A model generated the notes under the pieces. The model did no database searches, was not told where the DNA came from, and saw only the letters and a list, made by a program, of their open reading frames with translations. This document shows positions 7,578 to 11,394 of a stretch of 11,394 nucleotides of DNA, piece by piece. This DNA comes from Proteobacteria bacterium UBA1148. Lineage in GTDB: Bacteria; Pseudomonadota; Gammaproteobacteria; Steroidobacterales; Rariloculaceae. The translations under genes and the position numbers were made by a program. The stretch spans positions 49,526-60,919 of the forward strand of contig DBZY01000007.1 in assembly GCA_002311835.1 (NCBI GenBank), written 5' to 3'. How positions within the stretch are numbered: position 1 is the stretch's first letter; each line of letters begins with the position of its first letter.

Positions 7578-9017
7578 ATGGCAAATGCCAGCGAGATCGA
7601 AGCTTTCACACCGGATATCACATCAAGTTATGGCGAAGGCCTGACCCAAGAAGTTGCCGCATTCGTCGTAGAGACCGGATACGAGAAAATTCCCAGCGAG
7701 GTTATCGAGCTCGGGAAAAAATCTATGCTTGACGGCCTCGGTCTTGCTTTATCAGGCTCAGTTGCCGAAAGCGGGAAAATCACGCAGAGATATCTGAAAA
7801 ATCAAGGATTAATCGGCGAAGCAACTGTCATCGGTACGGGGCTACGCGTACAAGAGCGATTTGCTGCGTTTGCCAATGGTGTCGGCGTTCATGCTGATGA
7901 TTACGATGATACCCAGTTAGCCGTCCAACAAGACCGAGTCTATGGACTACTCACTCATCCAACTGCGCCGTGCTTACCAGCCGCGCTAGCGGTTGCGGAG
8001 AAACACAACCGATCGGGACACGACCTAGTCTTGGCATACAACTTAGGACTGGAAGTAGAGACAAAAATTTCCGAAGCTATGTCACCTAGACACTATCAAC
8101 ACGGCTTTCACTCTACGGCCACCTGCGGCGTCTTTGCCTCCGCATCCGCGGTTTCTAAACTCTACGGACTCAACTCAGATACAACAACGCGCGCGCTGGC
8201 GATCGCGGCTAGTCAAGCGGCTGGACTACGAGAAAATTTCGGCACAATGACGAAACCTTTTCATGCGGGACGCGCTGCGGAAGCGGGTGTATTTGCAGCC
8301 GATTTAGCTAAAGATGAATGGACCGCAACAGACAAGATCCTGGAATCACCGAGGGGTTTCTTTCAGGCACATGGGGGCGGCTATACGCTTGAGGCATTGC
8401 ACGGCAAACTTGGAAATCCCTGGACTTTTATGGACCCTGGTGTCTCTATAAAACCTCATCCATCGGGCTCGTTAACACATCCCGGTATGACAAAAATGCT
8501 CGAGCTTATATTCACACACAACATCCAACCAGACGATGTCGAAAGAGTCGATGTTGGGACGAATCACAATATGCCCAATGCGCTGATTCACCATCGGCCA
8601 ACGGATGAGTTACAAGCAAAATTTTCTATGGAATTCTGTATGGCAATTTTATTGCTTGAACGCCGCGGCGCGCTTCCCGAGTTCACCGACACGGTAGTTA
8701 ACAGCGCAAGCGTGCAGGACATGATTGGTCGAGTACATTTTGGCGTTCATCCAGAAGCAGAGTCGGCCGGCTATAACAAAATGACCACCATCATCGATAT
8801 CCAACTGAAGGACGGCCAGACTATTTCCGGGCGTGCTGACTTTGGTAAAGGTAGCCCAGCGAATCCTATGAGTTACGATGAGGTGGCAGACAAATTCAGA
8901 AGCTGCGCGGAATTCGCGGAATGGGATGTGGCCCAAACAGAGCAGATCATCGAAACTGTAAAAACCTTAGAAAAACTTGAGTCTGTCAGGGAGCTTACAG
9001 GTCTCCTGAGCCGGTAA
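7578..9017 (+). CDS. MmgE/PrpD family protein
   Basis: Member of the fold shared by 2-methylcitrate dehydratase (PrpD), cis-aconitate decarboxylase and iminodisuccinate epimerase, which act on di- and tricarboxylates. The 479-residue length is normal. Seen: NGVGVHADDYDDT (100-112) with the acidic active-site cluster, HPTAPCLPAALAVAE (127-141), GFHSTATCGVFASA (176-189), GTMTKPFHAGRAAEAGVFA (222-240), KPHPSGSLTHP (292-302) and AKFSMEFCMAILL (347-359), with a C-terminal NPMSYDEVADKFRSC segment. By eye, Asp/Thr near 107-112, His127, His178, Lys226 and His301 occupy the positions of catalytic residues in cis-aconitate decarboxylase. It lies 65 bases after tctA, so it probably processes the imported carboxylate. 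The family cannot be assigned a reaction from sequence; calling it PrpD would be over-precise. Confidence 0.9.
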   Translation: MANASEIEAFTPDITSSYGEGLTQEVAAFVVETGYEKIPSEVIELGKKSMLDGLGLALSGSVAESGKITQRYLKNQGLIGEATVIGTGLRVQERFAAFANGVGVHADDYDDTQLAVQQDRVYGLLTHPTAPCLPAALAVAEKHNRSGHDLVLAYNLGLEVETKISEAMSPRHYQHGFHSTATCGVFASASAVSKLYGLNSDTTTRALAIAASQAAGLRENFGTMTKPFHAGRAAEAGVFAADLAKDEWTATDKILESPRGFFQAHGGGYTLEALHGKLGNPWTFMDPGVSIKPHPSGSLTHPGMTKMLELIFTHNIQPDDVERVDVGTNHNMPNALIHHRPTDELQAKFSMEFCMAILLLERRGALPEFTDTVVNSASVQDMIGRVHFGVHPEAESAGYNKMTTIIDIQLKDGQTISGRADFGKGSPANPMSYDEVADKFRSCAEFAEWDVAQTEQIIETVKTLEKLESVRELTGLLSR

Positions 9018-9022
9018 TCATC

Positions 9023-9763
9023 ATGAGTTGGGATATCGACCTGAATGGCGAAACGGCTTTGGTGATCGGCGGCACCCGCAACATCGGACTCAGTATCGCT
9101 GAAGCGTTACAAAGTGCGGGAGCGTCCGTATGTATCGTCGGTGGATCCGATCAGACGGCCCTGGAAGCAGCGCTCGAACGACTGAAAGCTTCGGGAGATC
9201 GGTCGACCGGACTGATTGCAGATATTCGCAACGAGACAGCAGTATCTACTATGTTCGAGTCATGTGAGAAGGTATTTGGACCGGCCTCCATCGTGGTGAA
9301 CGGACCCGGATTTCGTCCTCATGCACCACTCATGGACATCGACCTAGAAACCTGGAATGCGGTCTTATCCACCATGCTTACGGGGCCTTTTTTGACTTGT
9401 CGAGAATTTTTTCGAAGACTACCAACCAATCGCAAAGGGGCTATCGTTAACATTGGAGGCCTGAGTGCGCATCGGCCAGCGAAGGATCGCGCGCATGTTA
9501 TCGCTGCCAAGGCGGGCATCACTGGCTTGACGCGAGCATTAGCGATCGAAGGGATGGGACACATTCGTGCTAACTGTGTCGTTCCGGGCCTCATTGATAC
9601 TCAACGCAAGCCGGACCAACCCCAGGCAAAGTTCAGCGATAACGAGGTTAATGCCCACGGTACATGTGAGGATGTGGCGCGTATCGTGTTGTCATTCGCA
9701 AGCCCACATGACACGTATGTGACTGGACAAACCATTCACGTTAGCGGCGGCCGTTATATGTAG
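9023..9763 (+). CDS. SDR-fold protein with altered catalytic tetrad
   Basis: Rossmann-fold protein of the short-chain dehydrogenase/reductase superfamily, 246 residues, the classical size. The nucleotide-binding loop is GGTRNIG (16-22), Asp68-Ile69 follows strand 4, and NGPG (93-96) replaces the usual NNAG. The end PGLIDT (188-193) and VTGQTIHVSGG (233-243) is typical. The catalytic tetrad Asn-Ser-Tyr-Lys is largely gone: by alignment Asn is Met118 (MLTGPF), Ser is Gly146 (NIGGLS) and Tyr is Val159 (VIAAK), leaving Lys163. I recall an SDR lineage with this same GGL-(S/T)-AH ... AHV-x-AAKAG pattern, so it is probably a real subfamily and not decay. It starts 5 bases after the MmgE/PrpD stop, so the two are surely co-transcribed. 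The reaction is unknown. Confidence 0.9.
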   Translation: MSWDIDLNGETALVIGGTRNIGLSIAEALQSAGASVCIVGGSDQTALEAALERLKASGDRSTGLIADIRNETAVSTMFESCEKVFGPASIVVNGPGFRPHAPLMDIDLETWNAVLSTMLTGPFLTCREFFRRLPTNRKGAIVNIGGLSAHRPAKDRAHVIAAKAGITGLTRALAIEGMGHIRANCVVPGLIDTQRKPDQPQAKFSDNEVNAHGTCEDVARIVLSFASPHDTYVTGQTIHVSGGRYM

Positions 9764-9841
9764 TAAACTCGCGGCGGCTGGACCCCAGAAAACAAAAAAC
9801 GAAGGATCCAATGTGGCCTATATATTTCATCAAGACGATCT

Positions 9842-9925
9842 GCCGCGACGGTCACGTTGTACGTTGCGCTCTTTAACCTTTTCACGAGCCTGCTGCACAT
9901 ACTCAGTGTGATGGGCGATGACTGA
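9842..9925 (+). pseudogene. 3' remnant of a YccA/Bax-inhibitor-1 family membrane protein gene
   Basis: An open stretch with no start of its own encodes ATVTLYVALFNLFTSLLHIL followed by SVMGDD and a TGA at 9923-9925. Gammaproteobacterial YccA/BI-1 proteins end in a last helix of this type (ATVxLYxxxxNLFxSLLxILG...DD), so I read this as the last 25 or so codons of such a gene. Upstream, from about 9842 back to the SDR stop, the same frame shows no further similarity, so the rest of the gene is missing. The identification is from memory of the family and is based on a short segment. The stop codon lies just inside the earliest possible start of the bicupin gene. Confidence 0.5.
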
Positions 9926-9933
9926 GGAAAGAG
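9924..9933 (+). promoter_or_regulatory. Shine-Dalgarno deciding the bicupin start
   Basis: The purine run GAGGAAAGAG lies 5 bases before the ATG at 9939 and favours it over the in-frame ATG at 9918, which has no Shine-Dalgarno and lies inside the YccA-like remnant. Confidence 0.5.
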
Positions 9934-9938
9934 AACGC

Positions 9939-10799
9939 ATGGCGACGATAAACGACATCTCTATCATCGATTCGAATGCGGCCGAGGCCACGCAGGTCGA
10001 CTCCGGGTCGGAACGAACTCTGTGTAGTCCGAGTCTCTGCGGTTCTAAGAATTTAACGATCTTCGGGCGGACGATAAGCTCAGAACGGCAGTTCAATCTC
10101 GAATTAGTTAAGGACTATCACTTGGTCTACGTCATGGAGGGTTCGACAGACGGACTTATCCACTTTGATGGAGAAGCCCACGTAGCCGAGGAAGGAGCAG
10201 GTGTGCTTTTGCAGCCAGGTGAATCGGCGCGATTCGAAGCTGTCGGGTCGAATTTGGAGTTACTGCACATGATCACGCCGAAACCTCCAGCAGGCGTTGA
10301 AGAAGGTCTGCTAGGCGGCCCGGGATATTTCTTTAATAGGGCTACTCTGCGCCGGCTCAGTGACGCGAGCGGTGGCCGCATACGCCGTTTCTGTGCCGAG
10401 TCGAGCGTCGAGCTGCTCGACGGTAGTCGGCTCACGCCGACCAACGCAATTCAGGCGGGCGAAATGCACTATGCCGAGGGCGGATCATCGCCGTATCACA
10501 GGCACGAAGGCACCGACGTAAATCCCGACGGTGCGGCCCATGTCTACATGACATTCAAGGGTCGCGGTCGGGTGGAAGTGGGCGAGACGTCGCAGGAGAT
10601 CGAGCCGGGGACGCTTTTGTATTTTCCGCCGGGCGTACCCCATCGTCTCCATTCCCATGGCGGGACACTAGACTACTTCGAGATTCAAGCTTGGCGAAGC
10701 TTTAAGACGATCGTTATGAGCGAGGAGCCGCTAGGTCTCAGGTGGTACTACGACCCGGTAGCGCCGGGCGAAGATCCGGTGGAGTGGAACCAGAGCTAA
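9939..10799 (+). CDS. Two-domain cupin protein (bicupin)
   Basis: A 286-residue protein with two cupin barrels; an ATG at 9918 would add seven residues. The first barrel (residues about 54-114) has the strand pattern HLVYVMEG ... EEGAGVLLQPGESARF ... LLHMITP but no HxH motif, so it probably binds no metal. The second (about 174-250) carries His187 and His189 (PYHRHEG), His201 (AHVYMTFKGRGRVEVG) and His235 (PPGVPHRLHS). In most cupins the third ligand is Glu; here it is His, and the gap before it holds a GTDVNPDGAA insertion. Such proteins can be dioxygenases, isomerases, lyases or ligand sensors, and the function is not known. The G+C content is raised (39 of 60 bases in 10381-10440) relative to upstream genes. 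Its stop overlaps the stop of the convergent VOC remnant. Confidence 0.85.
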   Translation: MATINDISIIDSNAAEATQVDSGSERTLCSPSLCGSKNLTIFGRTISSERQFNLELVKDYHLVYVMEGSTDGLIHFDGEAHVAEEGAGVLLQPGESARFEAVGSNLELLHMITPKPPAGVEEGLLGGPGYFFNRATLRRLSDASGGRIRRFCAESSVELLDGSRLTPTNAIQAGEMHYAEGGSSPYHRHEGTDVNPDGAAHVYMTFKGRGRVEVGETSQEIEPGTLLYFPPGVPHRLHSHGGTLDYFEIQAWRSFKTIVMSEEPLGLRWYYDPVAPGEDPVEWNQS

Positions 10800-11012
10800 A
10801 GCTCCCCTGCTAACGCCTTACCTTGCAGTGAGTTTGCGGGATACTCCGAGATCTCGATCCGGATGCCGTCCGGGTCGAAGATATCTGCGATAACGGCTCC
10901 TGTCAGGCCGATGCGAGTGTTCGTCGGGCTCGCGCCGCGGCCGCTGAATATCGTCATCGCGTCGTTCCGGTTTTCTACATGAATACCGAAGTGGCTGATA
11001 CCAATCGGTCGA
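10796..11012 (-). pseudogene. VOC-family (glyoxalase-fold) gene, 5'-truncated
   Basis: The minus strand encodes the C-terminal half of a vicinal-oxygen-chelate protein: RPIGISHFGIHVENRNDAM, then IADIFDPDGIRIEISEYP and a short tail ending AGEL. The HFGIHV His and the DPDGIRIEI Glu are the usual metal-ligand positions of one beta-alpha-beta-beta-beta module; the preceding module, which should hold the other ligands, is absent. Upstream of about 11012 the same DNA reads as a cupin on the + strand, so the frame continues only by chance up to an ATG at 11083. The TAG stop (10796-10798) overlaps the bicupin TAA (10797-10799), suggesting these two genes were native convergent neighbours before the break. 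G+C falls from 37/60 in 10921-10980 to 28/60 in 11041-11100 across the junction. Confidence 0.65.
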
Positions 11013-11185
11013 TTCTCCTTATCTACCTCATCGAGGGCGATGGCACTATCGCACTTGAGGGAAAAAATTACGAAATTACGCAAGGGGCCGGTGTGTATCT
11101 AGGGCCAATGGAGACAGCTGCCATCAGCCAGAGAGGCGAGACGCCAACGAAACTTTTACACCTAATCGTTCCGATCAAAAACTAG
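11013..11185 (+). pseudogene. Isolated cupin half-domain, related to the first domain of the bicupin
   Basis: The + strand reads ILLIYLIEGDGTIALEGK, then EITQGAGVYLGPMETAAI and TKLLHLIVPIKN with a TAG stop. It follows the first barrel of the bicupin nearly element by element: LVYVMEG / LIYLIEG, EEGAGVLLQP / TQGAGVYLGP, LLHMITP / LLHLIVP. The first 55 or so residues of such a protein and its entire second barrel are missing. An open frame extends left to an ATG at 10979, but those codons are the antisense of the VOC gene (RPIGISHFGIH), so that ATG is not a native start. It is probably a relic of a second, diverged bicupin gene; a functional small protein is unlikely but not excluded. Confidence 0.6.
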
Positions 11186-11280
11186 AGGGACCAAGAGCGC
11201 AGTCTACTGAGACGGGAACATGCCCACGGTAGTCAATCCAAAAGCCCAACCATCGACCCTACCAAGATCAGCCTAATGTA

Positions 11281-11394
11281 TTAATACCTCTCTTGGGTGA
11301 CCGTACAGTTATAGGGCTCTACCGACTCCCCAGGCACCCAGATCCAATATCTCTCAAGCACTATAGGCTCAGTAAAGATGGCTGGATCCGTTAC
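11281..11394 (-). CDS. C-terminal end of an unidentified protein (truncated by window edge)
   Basis: The minus strand is open from the right edge for 37 codons to a TAA at 11281-11283. It encodes TDPAIFTEPIVLERYWIWVP and then GESVEPYNCTVTQERY. The aromatic and proline-rich composition and the TEP-(I/V)-x-L-x-x-x-W ... EPYxC pattern look like real protein and recall the C-termini of uncharacterised exported proteobacterial proteins, but I cannot name a family. The 95 bases between it and the cupin relic (11186-11280) show nothing I recognise. Confidence 0.5.
   Translation of the reverse strand, partial: VTDPAIFTEPIVLERYWIWVPGESVEPYNCTVTQERY

Noticed and set aside
9764..9850. Imperfect inverted repeat TCGCGGCGG / CTGCCGCGA flanking the post-operon gap
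   Set aside because: Arms about 60 bases apart with one mismatch and GC-rich words; likely chance, not an attachment site.
9811..9876. 21-codon frame with a fair Shine-Dalgarno (MWPIYFIKTI...)
   Set aside because: Too short and without recognisable similarity to list as a gene; mentioned only as a possible truncated gene start.
9830..10096. Minus-strand open frame of 88 codons opposite the bicupin start
   Set aside because: Antisense of the bicupin N-terminus and of the YccA-like remnant; no independent protein features.
1..11394. CRISPR arrays, IS elements, integrase, tRNA or phage genes
   Set aside because: Looked for regular repeats, transposase-like proteins, cloverleaf sequences and flanking direct repeats; none seen.

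Overview
The left quarter of this window is ordinary bacterial core genome. The gene order prs - rplY(ctc) - pth - ychF, all on the + strand, is the arrangement typical of Gammaproteobacteria and some Betaproteobacteria. Base composition is near 50% G+C by eye. A tripartite tricarboxylate (TctCBA) carrier next to catabolic enzymes fits a free-living, probably aquatic or soil heterotroph. I cannot name a genus.

Region by region: (1) 1-2943 is the housekeeping block: the 3' end of PRPP synthetase, ribosomal protein L25/CTC with a rho-independent terminator behind it, peptidyl-tRNA hydrolase and the YchF ATPase. (2) 3069-4472, minus strand, is an exported M20-family metallopeptidase. (3) 4549-9763, + strand and divergent from it, is an operon-like run: tctC (periplasmic binding protein), tctB and tctA (membrane subunits, ATGA start/stop overlap), an MmgE/PrpD-family enzyme with a strong Shine-Dalgarno, and an SDR-fold protein. 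(4) 9764-11394 is a scrap yard around one intact gene. It holds a short piece that reads as the last codons of a YccA/Bax-inhibitor-1 membrane protein, an intact GC-rich two-domain cupin protein, a convergent VOC (glyoxalase-fold) gene cut off at its 5' half, an isolated half-cupin related to the N-terminal domain of the intact bicupin, and at the right edge the C-terminal 37 codons of an unidentified minus-strand gene.

How the genes may work together (inference): TctC captures an organic anion in the periplasm and TctAB imports it. The MmgE/PrpD protein (a family of dehydratases, decarboxylases and epimerases acting on polycarboxylates) and the SDR-like protein would process it. The bicupin and the VOC remnant are typical accessory enzymes of small-molecule catabolism and may once have belonged to the same or a neighbouring pathway. 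The substrate cannot be read from sequence.

The most unusual points are the SDR, which has lost three of the four classical catalytic residues and keeps only the lysine; the bicupin, whose likely metal site is four histidines with a spacer insertion; and the chain of gene remnants and junctions in the last 1.6 kb, which records several rearrangements. I see no CRISPR array, transposase, integrase, tRNA, rRNA or phage gene, and nothing that clearly amounts to a new defence or mobile system.
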